Origin: Kocuria rosea subsp. polaris | Lineage (GTDB): Bacteria; Actinomycetota; Actinomycetes; Actinomycetales; Micrococcaceae | Direction of reading: 5' to 3' | DNA: 43,020 bases | Assembly (NCBI RefSeq): GCF_001483755.1 | Contig: NZ_LQBK01000018.1 | Span: forward strand, 1 to 43,020 | Part shown: positions 25,783 to 34,192 of the stretch, in pieces | Layout of the letters: the number at the start of each line of letters is the position of its first letter | How positions within the stretch are numbered: the first letter of the stretch is position 1 | Notes under the pieces: model-generated | Told to the model about the DNA's origin: nothing | Databases searched by the model: none | What the model saw: only the letters and a program-made list of their open reading frames with translations | Program-made: the position numbers and the translations under genes

Positions 25783-26673
25783 CTAGGCGAACTCGGGGAA
25801 GCGCATCATGCCCTCCTGGGCGGTGGTGGCCACGAGCCGCCCGTCCCGGGAGAACATCCGGCCCACCCCGAGGCCGCGGGCCGAGGACGCGTTGGGGGAG
25901 GACTGCACGTAGAGCAGCCACTCGTCGGCGCGGGCCTCCCGGTGCCACCACATGGCGTGGTCGAGCGAGGCGATGTTCATGCCCGGCTCGATCCACGTCT
26001 TGCCGTGCAGCCGGAGGATGGGCTCGAGCAGGGTGTAGTCGCTCGCGTAGGCGAGCGCGGCGCGGTGCACGTTCGGGTCGTCCGGCAGGGGCTTGAGGGT
26101 CTTGATCCACACCGCGTTGAACGGCTCGCCGCGGGAGTCCGGCTTGAAGTAGATCGGCTCGGTGATGTAGCGCATGTCGAAGGGCCGCTCGTGGGCGATC
26201 GCCTGCGCCTCGGGGGCGTCGACGTGGCCCAGCAGCTCCACGGCGCTCGGCAGGGACTCCGGGTCCGGCAGGTTCTGCGGGCACTCGTCCTGGTGGTCCA
26301 GGCCCCGGGCCGGTACCTGGAAGGACGCGATGGCCGAGAGGATGGCCCGCCCCTCCTGGTAGGCGTGCACGCGGCGGGCGGAGAAGGACCGGCCGTCCCG
26401 GATCCGCTCCACCCCGAAGGTGATCGGCCGGGACACGTCCCCGGCGCGCAGGAAGTACGCGTGCAGGGAGTGGATGATCCGCTCCGGCTCCACCGTGCGC
26501 ATCGCGGCGGTCACCGCCTGCGCCAGGACCTGCCCGCCGTAGACCCGGCCGCGTGCGGGGGAGATGGAGTGGCCCACGTAGATGTCCTCGAGGGTGCGGG
26601 CGCCACCCCCGTCCGCGAGGTCGAGCATGTCGAGCAGGGCCTGCGTGGGGTCCGGGATGGGGCTGTAGGTCAT
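25783..26673 (-). CDS. tesB: Acyl-CoA thioesterase II
   Basis: 296 residues, double hot-dog fold; hydrolyses medium- to long-chain acyl-CoA. The catalytic Asp is in ASLDHAMWWH, followed by QSSPNASSARG and TTAQEGMMR that supply the Ser/Thr and Gln of the TesB triad. YGGQVLAQAVTAA near the N-terminus is typical. I chose the ATG at 26673 over the GTG at 26682 because a TAGAGT -10 box ends 7 nt before the ATG. Divergent from a second thioesterase with only 74 bp between them. Confidence 0.94.
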   Translation of the reverse strand: MTYSPIPDPTQALLDMLDLADGGGARTLEDIYVGHSISPARGRVYGGQVLAQAVTAAMRTVEPERIIHSLHAYFLRAGDVSRPITFGVERIRDGRSFSARRVHAYQEGRAILSAIASFQVPARGLDHQDECPQNLPDPESLPSAVELLGHVDAPEAQAIAHERPFDMRYITEPIYFKPDSRGEPFNAVWIKTLKPLPDDPNVHRAALAYASDYTLLEPILRLHGKTWIEPGMNIASLDHAMWWHREARADEWLLYVQSSPNASSARGLGVGRMFSRDGRLVATTAQEGMMRFPEFA

Positions 26674-26680
26674 GGGCCTC

Positions 26681-26686
26681 ACTCTA
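26681..26686 (-). promoter_or_regulatory. -10 box of tesB (leaderless)
   Basis: TAGAGT on the minus strand with 7 nt to the ATG at 26673. Confidence 0.6.
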
Positions 26687-26747
26687 GCCAGGACGCCGGT
26701 CGCGCCGCGGCGCGACCGGCGGGGCGCGGTGTGATGGGATGGGGGGC

Positions 26748-27233
26748 ATGTCTTCGCTGCTGATCCCCATCCAGATGCGCTTCGGCGACATCGACAGCTA
26801 CGGCCACGTCAACAACGTCACGATGCTCCAGTACCTGGAGGACGCCCGCGTCCGGCTCATGGCCCGCCCGCTGCCCGGGGACGCGGTGGCCGGTGCGCCC
26901 GCGGACGCCACGTTCCGCTCCCTGCTGGGCGACCGGATGACCGTGATCGGCCGGCAGGAGGTCGAGTACACGCAACAGCTGCTGTACCGCCCCGAGCCGG
27001 TGTTCGTGCGCGTGTGGGTCTCCTCCGTGGGCGGGTCGAGCTTCGTGCTGGACTACGCGGTCCAGGAGGAGGACGGCTCCCGGGTCTACGCCGTGGCCCA
27101 GACCGTGGTCGTGGTGATCGACCGGGCCACCGGACGTCCCGTGCGCCTCGACGAGACGCCGCGGAGCGCGCTCGGCCTGTGGTCGGACGCCCCGACCCGC
27201 TTCGCCCGCCGGCCCGTCCCCGCCGAGGCCTGA
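26748..27233 (+). CDS. Hot-dog acyl-CoA thioesterase (4HBT family)
   Basis: 161 residues, single hot-dog domain. The 4HBT active-site element is RFGDIDSYGHVNNV with the catalytic Asp, and the central helix MLQYLEDARV follows. Substrate is unknown; such proteins hydrolyse acyl- or aryl-CoA. Start at ATG 26748; another in-frame ATG lies at 26739. A weaker -10-like TGGGAT ends 7 nt before 26748, which would also make it leaderless. Divergent from tesB; the next gene starts 5 nt after its stop. Confidence 0.88.
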   Translation: MSSLLIPIQMRFGDIDSYGHVNNVTMLQYLEDARVRLMARPLPGDAVAGAPADATFRSLLGDRMTVIGRQEVEYTQQLLYRPEPVFVRVWVSSVGGSSFVLDYAVQEEDGSRVYAVAQTVVVVIDRATGRPVRLDETPRSALGLWSDAPTRFARRPVPAEA

Positions 27234-27238
27234 GCCCC

Positions 27239-27907
27239 GTGAGCCGCTCCCTTCCCCTGACGGACCCGCGGGACGTCGCCGACCTGCGGACCTACCTGTC
27301 CCGCGCCCGCGGCGTGGACCCCCAGGGCGCGGTGCGCTTCCAGGCGCGCGGGCGTGCCCTGGGCGTCTACGTGTGCGTCCTCGAACCGCACGGCCTGCTC
27401 GACAGCACGCCCACGGTGCTGGGCCTGCGCACCGCGGCGCTGGCCCGGGAGCAGTCCCTGGACGTCACCGTCCCGCTCGGCGGCGTCCTCGACCGGATGC
27501 CGCGCCAGGACCAGGACGCCACGGACGTGGGGCTGCCCCCGATGGACGCGACCGTCTCCTGGGCGGGGATCGCCCCGCCGCTGAGCGGGTGGGCGCCGGT
27601 GGGGGACGTCGCCGGGGACGAGCTGCGCGAGGCCGCCCGGGCCGGGATCGCCGAGGTCGCGCGGACGGTGCCCACGGACGCGGGGGCCGCCGTCGTCGAC
27701 ACCGTGCGCTCGCAGGTCTGGGGCCGCTCGTCCGGGTGGGCGGAGCCCCTCGCGGGACGCCTCACCGGGGCGCCGCCGCCGGACGGCGCGGCGTTCGCCG
27801 CGTACTCCCTCGGCTTCCTGCGCCCCGGCACGGCGGTCGCCGTGGCCGAGAACGGCCGCTGGGTGCGCCTGAGCACCCCCGGCGGGCACGTCCTCGCCAA
27901 GCGCTGA
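27239..27907 (+). CDS. Conserved-looking protein of unknown function
   Basis: 222 residues from GTG 27239, five nt after the thioesterase stop, so the two genes form an operon. No signal peptide or membrane helix. The N-terminus is polar (DVADLRTYLSRARGVD); GVYVCVLEPHGLLDSTPTVL and the VTVPLGGVLDRM segment look like a folded alpha/beta protein. I do not recognise a family or catalytic motif. I believe similar genes sit beside this thioesterase in other Micrococcaceae, but cannot check. Its stop codon is part of a compact hairpin shared with glbO. Confidence 0.75.
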   Translation: MSRSLPLTDPRDVADLRTYLSRARGVDPQGAVRFQARGRALGVYVCVLEPHGLLDSTPTVLGLRTAALAREQSLDVTVPLGGVLDRMPRQDQDATDVGLPPMDATVSWAGIAPPLSGWAPVGDVAGDELREAARAGIAEVARTVPTDAGAAVVDTVRSQVWGRSSGWAEPLAGRLTGAPPPDGAAFAAYSLGFLRPGTAVAVAENGRWVRLSTPGGHVLAKR

Positions 27908-27929
27908 GGCCGGCGCGGGGCCGGCTCAG
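27904..27929. terminator. Compact hairpin holding both convergent stop codons
   Basis: A 10-bp stem with a one-base bulge (27904-27914 with 27920-27929, 5-nt loop). The TGA of the upstream gene and the TGA of glbO (on the other strand) are in the two arms. It is the only terminator-like structure between the convergent genes, which are 18 bp apart. Confidence 0.55.
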
Positions 27930-28555
27930 CCGGGCCGGTTGACCATCGCGTGGGCAGCGCGGTCGAAGTAGTCCCAGATGATCCCGTCGTGCAGCGGGGA
28001 CAGCTCCAGGGTGTCCAGGGCCGCGCGCATGTGCGTCAGCCACGTCTCGCGCGCCCAGGTGTCCACGGGGAACGGCATGTGCCGCATCCGCAGCCGCGGG
28101 TGCCCGCGCCGCTCCGAGTAGGTGGTCGGCCCGCCCCAGTACTGCTCGAGGAACATCCGCAGCCGCTCCTCGGCGGGGCCGAGGTCGTCCTCCGGGTAGA
28201 GCGCCCGGAACCGTTCGTCCTGGGCCACCCGGGCGTAGAACTCGTGCACGAGCTTCACGAACGTCTCGTGCCCGCCCACCTGCTCGTAGAACGACGACGA
28301 CGTGCCCGCCTCGGCCTGCTGCCGCTCGTCGCCGACCTGCGGCACCGGGCGGCGCAGCTGGGAGAGCGGGGCCCCCACGGCGAAGGACCGCGCCCCGGGC
28401 GGGGCCGCGGCGGCGGGGTCGGTCCGCGGGTCCGCACCGGCCGGGGGCGTCGGGCCGGGACCGCCGGGAGCGTGCCCACCGGGAGCGTGCCCACCGGGGC
28501 CGTGCCCGCCGGGACCGTCCTCGCCGGGACCGGGCCGTCGCTGCTCGCCGCTCAC
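27926..28555 (-). CDS. glbO: Truncated haemoglobin group II (trHbO) with repeat extension
   Basis: 209 residues. The last ~125 are a trHbO globin close to M. tuberculosis GlbO: FYEQVGGHETF, YPEDDLGPAEERLRMFLEQY, WGGPTTYSERRGHPRLRMRH (proximal His in the RGHPRLRMRH helix) and Trp G8 in RETWLTHM. It binds O2 and may detoxify NO or pass oxygen. The first ~75 residues are a low-complexity Gly/Pro/His tail encoded by 15-bp tandem repeats, absent from the M. tuberculosis protein. The GTG start overlaps the pepN stop as GTGA, so translation is coupled. An internal start near the globin domain cannot be excluded. Confidence 0.9.
   Translation of the reverse strand: MSGEQRRPGPGEDGPGGHGPGGHAPGGHAPGGPGPTPPAGADPRTDPAAAAPPGARSFAVGAPLSQLRRPVPQVGDERQQAEAGTSSSFYEQVGGHETFVKLVHEFYARVAQDERFRALYPEDDLGPAEERLRMFLEQYWGGPTTYSERRGHPRLRMRHMPFPVDTWARETWLTHMRAALDTLELSPLHDGIIWDYFDRAAHAMVNRPG
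28464..28538. repeat. 15-bp tandem repeat in the glbO 5' part
   Basis: About five copies of CCGGGAGCGTGCCCA, the first two identical and the rest diverging. On the coding strand they encode GGHAP/GGHGP units. Confidence 0.85.
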
Positions 28556-31119
28556 GCGCGCACCGCCTGGTAGGCGGCGTCCACGGCCTGCGCGCGGACC
28601 GCGCGCGCGGTCGCGTCGCGCTGCTCGAGCACGAGCCGGCGGAGCCCGTGCAGATCCCCGGGCAGGTCCGCGAGGAAGGCGTCCGTGGCGTCGACCGTCT
28701 CCTGGGTGGGGATGTTCGGGTACATGCCGGTCGCGATCTGCTGGGCGAGCTCGTGGGTGCGGGTGCGCCAGACCTCCGGGATCGCCGCGAAGTACTGCTC
28801 GACGTACGGGGCGAGCAGGGCCGTGTCGGCGGCCGTGCGGAACCCGTCGATCGCCGCGTCCTGGATCGAGTTGGGCAGCGACCCGTCCACCACGATCTGC
28901 TGCCAGGCCCGGGCCTTGGCCTCGGCCGTGGGGATCGACGCCCGGGCGCGGGCGGCCGCGATCGCGCCGTTCTCGGTGTTGTCCCGGGCGAGCATCGCGT
29001 CCACGTCCGCGTCGCCGAGGCGCCCGCCGGCGCACAGCGCGGTGAGCAGGCTCCAGCGCAGGTCGGTGTCCAGCGCCAGGCCCGGCAGGGAGCCCCGGCC
29101 GTCGAGGAGCTGCTCGAGGACGTCGAGCTGCTCCCCGGTGCGGGCGTGCCGGGCGAAGGCCTTCAGGAACTGCAGCTGCTGGTCGGACCCGGCGGCCGCC
29201 TCCTCGGTGAGCCGCCGGAGCCGGTCGGCGGCGGTGCGCACGGTGGTCCCGCGCACGGGCTCCGCCACGTAGCCGTCCAGCACGGTGTCGAGCTGGTGCA
29301 GCTGCACCTGGATGCCGGTCGAGGACGTCTCGTGGGCGATGTTGCCCAGCACGAGCTCCACGTAGCGGCGGGCGGGCGTCTCGCCGTCGTGCACGCCGTC
29401 CCACACGGAGGCCTGGACGAGGGCGCGCGGGAGCGGGTCCTCGAAGTTCTTCAGGTGGGTGAGGGCGGTGTCCAGGGAGCACTCGTCGAGCCGGATCTTC
29501 GCGTAGGCGAGGTCGTCGTCGTTGAGCAGCACGAGGTCCGGCAGCTCCCGGCCCACCAGCTCGGGCACCTCCGTGGACGCGCCGTCCACGTCGAGCTCCA
29601 CCCGGTGGGTGCGCACGAGCTTGCCCTGCTCCGCGTCGTGGTCGTAGAAGCCCACGGCCAGGCGGTGCGGGCGCAGCGTGGGGTGCTCCGCGGGCGCCGT
29701 CTGCTCGATCCGGAAGGCGCGGATGATCCCGTCCTGGTCGGTCTCCAGGGCCGGGCTCAGCGTGTTCACGCCGGCGGTCCCCAGCCACTTCGCGGCCCAC
29801 CCGTCGAGGTCCCGGCCGCTGGCCTCCTCGAGCTGGACCATGAGGTCGCGCAGCTCGGTGCTGCCCCAGGCGTGCTCGCGGAAGTACCGGTTCAGCCCGG
29901 CCATGAACTGCTCCTGGCCCACCCAGGCCACCAGCTGCTTGAGCACCGAGGCGCCCTTGGCGTAGGTGATCCCGTCGAAGTTCACCAGCACGTCCTCGAG
30001 GTCGCGGATCTCGGCCTCGATGGGGTGCGTGGTGGGCAGCTGGTCCTGCTCGTAGCCCCAGGACTTCTCCCCGGCGGCGAACGTGGTCCACGCGTCGGTC
30101 CAGCGGGTGTTCTCCGCCGCGGCGAGCGTGGACATGAACTCCGCGAAGGACTCGTTGAGCCACAGGTCGTTCCACCAGCGCATGGTCACGAAGTCGCCGA
30201 ACCACATGTGGGCGAGCTCGTGCAGGATCGTGACGGCCCGCCGCTCCACCCGGGCCTGCGTGGGCCGGGAGCGGAAGACGTAGAGCTCCACGAAGGTCAC
30301 CGCGCCGGCGTTCTCCATGGCCCCGGCGTTGAACTGGGGGACGAACAGCTGGTCGTACTTCTCGAACGGATAGGGCACGCCGAACTGCGCCTCGTAGAAC
30401 TCGAAGCCCTGCTTGGTGACGCCGAACATCTCCTCCGCCTCGACGTGCTCCATGAGCGAGCGCCGGGCGTACAGGCCCAGGGGGATCGTGCGGCCGTCGG
30501 CGCTGGTGAGCTCGTCGTGCACCGACGCGTACGGGCCGGCGATCAGCGCCGTGACGTAGCAGGGGACCACGGGGGTGGGGGTGAAGGACCACGTGGCGGC
30601 GCCCTCGCCGGCGGGGACGGGCTCCGGGGTGGGCTGGGTCGAGACCACCGTCCAGTGCGCGGGGGCCGTGACCGTGAACGCGAAGCGCGCCTTGAGGTCC
30701 GGCTGCTCGAACACGGCGAACATCCGCCGGGTGTCCGCCACCTCGAACTGGGTGTAGAGGTACACCTCGTCGTCGACCGGGTCCACGAAGCGGTGCAGGC
30801 CCTCGCCGGTGTTCATGTACCGGCAGTCCGACTCGACCGTCAGCACGTTCTCCCCGGCGAGCCCGGGCAGCTGGATCCGCACGCCGTCCGAGACCTCGGC
30901 GGGCTCGAGCCGCGTGCCGTTGAGCACCACGGAGTGCACGGCGTCGGTGATCGCGTCGATGAACGTCGTGGCGCCCGGGGTCGCCCGGAAGCGCACGGTG
31001 GTCGTGGAGCGGAAGACGCGCTCGCCGCGGGTCAGGTCGAGGACCACGTCGTAGGCGTCCACCGCCACGGTCTCGGCCCGCGCGGCCGCCTCCTGGCGGG
31101 TCAGGTTGGTTCCGGGCAC
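28552..31119 (-). CDS. pepN: Aminopeptidase N (M1 family)
   Basis: 855 residues. Zinc metallopeptidase removing N-terminal residues from peptides in the cytosol. The substrate loop is GAMENAG; the zinc site is HELAHMWFGD with the third ligand Glu in WLNESFAEF. The C-terminal ERAP-like helical domain fills residues 500-850. GTG start at 31119 with GAGAGGA 10 nt upstream. A GGGTCG hexamer array begins 18 bp upstream, inside the expected leader. Its stop overlaps the glbO start. It may work downstream of the ClpXP protease encoded further along. Confidence 0.96.
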   Translation of the reverse strand: MPGTNLTRQEAAARAETVAVDAYDVVLDLTRGERVFRSTTTVRFRATPGATTFIDAITDAVHSVVLNGTRLEPAEVSDGVRIQLPGLAGENVLTVESDCRYMNTGEGLHRFVDPVDDEVYLYTQFEVADTRRMFAVFEQPDLKARFAFTVTAPAHWTVVSTQPTPEPVPAGEGAATWSFTPTPVVPCYVTALIAGPYASVHDELTSADGRTIPLGLYARRSLMEHVEAEEMFGVTKQGFEFYEAQFGVPYPFEKYDQLFVPQFNAGAMENAGAVTFVELYVFRSRPTQARVERRAVTILHELAHMWFGDFVTMRWWNDLWLNESFAEFMSTLAAAENTRWTDAWTTFAAGEKSWGYEQDQLPTTHPIEAEIRDLEDVLVNFDGITYAKGASVLKQLVAWVGQEQFMAGLNRYFREHAWGSTELRDLMVQLEEASGRDLDGWAAKWLGTAGVNTLSPALETDQDGIIRAFRIEQTAPAEHPTLRPHRLAVGFYDHDAEQGKLVRTHRVELDVDGASTEVPELVGRELPDLVLLNDDDLAYAKIRLDECSLDTALTHLKNFEDPLPRALVQASVWDGVHDGETPARRYVELVLGNIAHETSSTGIQVQLHQLDTVLDGYVAEPVRGTTVRTAADRLRRLTEEAAAGSDQQLQFLKAFARHARTGEQLDVLEQLLDGRGSLPGLALDTDLRWSLLTALCAGGRLGDADVDAMLARDNTENGAIAAARARASIPTAEAKARAWQQIVVDGSLPNSIQDAAIDGFRTAADTALLAPYVEQYFAAIPEVWRTRTHELAQQIATGMYPNIPTQETVDATDAFLADLPGDLHGLRRLVLEQRDATARAVRAQAVDAAYQAVRA

Positions 31120-31135
31120 TTCAGTGCCGTCCTCT

Positions 31136-31212
<77 letters not shown>

Positions 31213-31318
31213 GGCGTCCGCGGCCGGTGGGCCGCGGCGGATCGTCCCATTATGTCAGCCGGGTCCGGGCCGTCCCGGGAGGCCCTGCGGTGTCCGCCCC
31301 GGCCGCCGCGGCACCCAC

Positions 31319-31324
31319 TACGCT
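31319..31324 (+). promoter_or_regulatory. -10 box of rpiB
   Basis: TACGCT, 80 bp before the rpiB ATG; expected leader about 73 nt. Confidence 0.4.
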
Positions 31325-31404
31325 GGAGGGCGGCCGGTCCGCCTCCGCGGGCCCTGCGCCACGACCCCGCCCCGTTCCCGCGACATCCCAGGAGCACGCC
31401 GCCC

Positions 31405-31926
31405 ATGCGCGTCCACATCGCCACCGACCACGCCGGACTGGACCTCTCCCGCTTCCTCGTGGAGGAGCTCGTCGCCGCCGGCTACGACCTCGTCGACCAC
31501 GGCCCCGCCGAGTACGACGCCCTCGACGACTACCCCGCGTTCTGCATCAGCGCCGCGCGCGCGGTCCGGGCGGACCGGGACGCCGGTCTCGACTCCCTCG
31601 GCATCGTGCTGGGCGGATCGGGCAACGGCGAGCAGATCGCCGCGAACAAGGTCGCGGGCATCCGGGCGGCCCTGGCCTGGAACCTCGACACCGCCCGGCT
31701 CGCGCGCCAGCACAACGACGCCCAGGTCGTGGCGGTCGGAGGCCGCCAGCACCCCCGGGAGGAGGCGCTGGAGATCGTGCAGGCGTTCCTCGCGGAGCCC
31801 TTCTCCGGGGAGGAGCGCCACGAGCGGCGCATCGCGCAGATCGCCGAGTACGAGACCACCGGCACCGTCGCCGGCAGGCTGGAGGAGCTGCGCCCGCGCG
31901 ATTTCCCGGCCGCCCGGGAGGCCTGA
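31405..31926 (+). CDS. rpiB: Ribose-5-phosphate isomerase B
   Basis: 173 residues. Interconverts ribose 5-phosphate and ribulose 5-phosphate in the pentose phosphate pathway. DHAGLDLS holds the active-site region. The element GGSGNGEQIAANKV has Gly where E. coli RpiB has its catalytic Cys; as in M. tuberculosis RpiB, Glu76 is the likely base. The C-terminus is longer than in E. coli. ATG with AGGAG 10 nt upstream. The nei gene starts on the base after its stop, so the two are coupled. Confidence 0.94.
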   Translation: MRVHIATDHAGLDLSRFLVEELVAAGYDLVDHGPAEYDALDDYPAFCISAARAVRADRDAGLDSLGIVLGGSGNGEQIAANKVAGIRAALAWNLDTARLARQHNDAQVVAVGGRQHPREEALEIVQAFLAEPFSGEERHERRIAQIAEYETTGTVAGRLEELRPRDFPAAREA

Positions 31927-32832
31927 GTGCCGGAGGGCCACTCGGTCCACCGGCTCGCCCGCCAGTTCGCCGACTGCTTCGTGGGGCAGGCCCTGTCCGT
32001 GAGCTCCCCGCAGGGGCGCTTCGCCGACGGCGCGGCCGCCCTGGACGGCGCCGTGCTCGAGGCGGCGCGGGCCCACGGCAAGCAGCTGTTCCTCGACTTC
32101 GCCGGGGACCGCGTGCTGCGCTCGCACCTCGGCCTCTACGGCGCATGGAGCTTCGGCGGCACCGACCGCTTCCGGGGCGCCTCCTCGATCGGGGCCCCCC
32201 GCCGGATCGGCGAGCGGGAGGCCCTCGACGACGGCGCCCCCGACGACGGCGCCCCCTCCGCCGGCCCGCCGGTCCCGCCCCCGCCGGTGGGGGCGGTGCG
32301 CGTGCGGCTGGTCGGGGACGAGGGCTGGGCCGACCTGCGCGGACCCGCGCTGTGCGTGCTCGAGACCCGTGCCGAGGCCGAGGCGGCCCGGGCGCGCCTG
32401 GGACCGGACCCGCTCGACCCGCACGCGGACCCAGCCCCCTTCGTGGCGGCGGCGCGGCGCAGCCGCCGCCCGGTGGGCGCGCTGCTGATGGACCAGGCGG
32501 TCGTGGCCGGGGTCGGCAACATCTTCCGGGCGGAGTCGCTGTTCCGGCGCGGACTGGACCCGATGACGCCGGGGCGCGCGCTCGGCGAGCCCGTGCTGCT
32601 CGCGCTGTGGGCGGAGAACGCGGCCCTCATGCGCACGGGCGTGCGGCTCGGCCGGATCGTGACGACCGACCCCGGGGACCGCCCGGGCACGCCGGCGGAA
32701 CGGGCCTGGCCGGAGCACGCTCACCTGGTCTACAAGCGCCAGGGCCTGCCGTGCCGCCGGTGCGGCACGCCCGTGGCGGCCGGGGAGCTGGAGGGGCGCG
32801 CGCTCTACTGGTGCCCCTCCTGCCAGCGCTGA
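31927..32832 (+). CDS. nei: Fpg/Nei-family DNA glycosylase (endonuclease VIII-like)
   Basis: 301 residues. Removes oxidised bases and cuts the strand at the site. Starts MPEGHSVHR: Pro2 is the catalytic nucleophile and Glu3 the general acid. The C-terminal zinc finger has CRRCG and CPSCQ. The middle has VVAGVGNIFRAESL, the helix-two-turn-helix. Between residues about 98-123 a Pro/Ala/Gly/Asp-rich insert replaces a loop, absent from most members. GTG start immediately after rpiB TGA, the same order as M. tuberculosis Rv2465c-Rv2464c. Confidence 0.93.
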   Translation: MPEGHSVHRLARQFADCFVGQALSVSSPQGRFADGAAALDGAVLEAARAHGKQLFLDFAGDRVLRSHLGLYGAWSFGGTDRFRGASSIGAPRRIGEREALDDGAPDDGAPSAGPPVPPPPVGAVRVRLVGDEGWADLRGPALCVLETRAEAEAARARLGPDPLDPHADPAPFVAAARRSRRPVGALLMDQAVVAGVGNIFRAESLFRRGLDPMTPGRALGEPVLLALWAENAALMRTGVRLGRIVTTDPGDRPGTPAERAWPEHAHLVYKRQGLPCRRCGTPVAAGELEGRALYWCPSCQR

Positions 32833-32851
32833 CCCGGGGCCCGGGCGGGGA

Positions 32852-32857
32852 TATCCT
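32852..32857 (+). promoter_or_regulatory. -10 box of methyltransferase gene (leaderless)
   Basis: TATCCT with 6 nt to the ATG at 32864. Confidence 0.65.
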
Positions 32858-32863
32858 GCTCCC

Positions 32864-33505
32864 ATGAGCAGCTGCTGCGGCCCCGGGGCCTACGAGGGCG
32901 TCTTCGGGCCCCGGCTCGCCCGCCACCTCGCCGCCCGGTACCGGCGCACCGGCCCGGACCGGACCACGCGGCGGCTCCTCGGCTTCCTGGCCGCCCACGG
33001 GATCGAGGGGGCCCGCGTGCTGGAGATCGGCGGCGGGGTCGGGGAGGTCCAGCTCGAGCTGCTGCGCCGCGGCGCGGCCCGCACCACGAACCTCGAGCTC
33101 GTCGACTCCTACGAGGCGGAGGCCTCGGCCCTCGCCGCGGCGGCCGGGACGGCCGGCCGCACGACCCGGCGCCGGCTCGACATCGCGGCCGACCCCGGTG
33201 CGGTGGAGCCCCACGACGTCGTGGTCCTGCACCGCGTGGTGTGCTGCTATCCCGACCACGAGCGGCTCCTCACGGCCGCCGCGGACCACGCCGGGCGGCT
33301 GCTGGTCCTCAGCTTCCCGCCCCGCACCCCGGCGGTCCGGGCGTCCCTGGCCCTGCTCAACGCGTTCTACCGGGCCACGGGGCGGAGCTTCCGCAACTAC
33401 GCCCATTCCCCCGAGGCCATGCTCGCGGTGCTGCGCGGCCGGGGCCTGCGGCCCGTGTACGCCCACCGGGGCCGGTTCTGGCGGGTCGTCGGCCTCGTCC
33501 GCTGA
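32864..33505 (+). CDS. SAM-dependent methyltransferase with N-terminal CC motif
   Basis: 213 residues, class I methyltransferase. The SAM loop is VLEIGGGVGEVQ (about residues 49-60), followed by an acidic Glu/Asp pair after strand 2 (LELVDSYEAEA) and FPPRTP near the substrate side. The start MSSCCGPGAYEGVFG has two adjacent cysteines, and a second pair lies at VVCCYPDH. I have the impression that an N-terminal CC marks a distinct actinobacterial subfamily. Substrate unknown. The -10 TATCCT lies 6 nt upstream, so it is transcribed on its own and probably leaderless, despite following nei by 31 bp. Confidence 0.82.
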   Translation: MSSCCGPGAYEGVFGPRLARHLAARYRRTGPDRTTRRLLGFLAAHGIEGARVLEIGGGVGEVQLELLRRGAARTTNLELVDSYEAEASALAAAAGTAGRTTRRRLDIAADPGAVEPHDVVVLHRVVCCYPDHERLLTAAADHAGRLLVLSFPPRTPAVRASLALLNAFYRATGRSFRNYAHSPEAMLAVLRGRGLRPVYAHRGRFWRVVGLVR

Positions 33506-33657
33506 GGCCCCGCGCCGGCGGCCCGCGGTGCGGACCGGGCGTTCGCGGCGCCCACCGGACAGCAGCAGGCTCCGTCCTCCCTCCGTCGGCCGGGGCCTGC
33601 GCACGGCCGGGGACCCGGCGGCCGGGCCGCACGCCGGGCGGGATGGTCCGGGAACGA

Positions 33658-33689
33658 CGAACGCCCCGGTCCGGGGACCGGGGCGTTCG
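33658..33689 (-). terminator. tRNA-Gly terminator
   Basis: Perfect 15-bp inverted repeat with a 2-nt loop, 8 bp after the tRNA-Gly 3' end. Confidence 0.8.
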
Positions 33690-33697
33690 GGGCGACG

Positions 33698-33768
33698 AGG
33701 GGATGACGGGAATCGAACCCGCGTAATCAGTTTGGAAGACTGAGGCTCTACCATTGAGCTACATCCCC
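33698..33768 (-). tRNA. tRNA-Gly (TCC)
   Basis: 71 nt. Acceptor GGGGATG/CATCCCC, discriminator T, anticodon loop CTTCCAA with anticodon TCC. CCA not encoded. Confidence 0.96.
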
Positions 33769-33794
33769 ACAGGGCGCTCTGTCGAGGCCAATCC

Positions 33795-33824
33795 CATTAA
33801 CCGGCCCGGCGCGCGCAGTGTCAA
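33795..33824 (-). promoter_or_regulatory. Promoter of tRNA-Gly
   Basis: A perfect -35 TTGACA (33819-33824, minus strand) and an AT-rich -10 region (GTTAAT with 17-bp spacing, or TTAATG with 18). It lies about 30 bp before the tRNA; the most consensus-like housekeeping promoter in the window. Confidence 0.7.
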
Positions 33825-33929
33825 ATCCCCCAGGGCCGGACGGCCCCGCGGGCAGCGTCCGGCGGATCGCGCCGGGGCCGTCCGGGCGGCTCCCGGCGGG
33901 CCGAGGTGCGGCCCCGTCCGCCCAGCCGG

Positions 33930-33935
33930 TAGACT
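33930..33935 (+). promoter_or_regulatory. -10 box of tRNA-Pro / tig
   Basis: TAGACT, 75 bp before the tRNA. No promoter-like element is obvious between tRNA-Pro and tig, so tig may be transcribed through the tRNA. Confidence 0.4.
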
Positions 33936-34010
33936 CGCCGGTGGTTTCTGGTGAGTGCACCGTTTTCCACCTGCCAGGACCGCAGTCGTTGCAGCCGAGG
34001 CTGCAGGTAC

Positions 34011-34083
34011 CGGGGCGTAGCGTAGTGGCTAGCGCGCCTGCTTTGGGAGCAGGAGATCGCAGGTTCGAGTCCTGTCGCCCCGA
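34011..34083 (+). tRNA. tRNA-Pro (TGG)
   Basis: 73 nt. Acceptor CGGGGCG/CGCCCCG, anticodon loop TTTGGGA with anticodon TGG. CCA not encoded. tRNA-Pro directly before tig is a common actinobacterial order. Confidence 0.96.
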
Positions 34084-34192
34084 CGTTGGAGCGGTTGTCC
34101 GGCCCCGCCGGGCAGCCGCCTTCCCGACTGTCCCGGGCCGGGCAACGGCACCGGAAGACCCAACCGACCTACCACTCAGGAGTGCAGCGGAA

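Noticed and set aside
28464-28538. CRISPR-like array in the 15-bp repeats
   Set aside because: The repeats are contiguous, in frame and coding, with no spacers.
31405-31926. rpiB as a defective gene because the catalytic Cys is missing
   Set aside because: M. tuberculosis RpiB also lacks it and uses a Glu in the same GNGEQIAANK element, which is present here.
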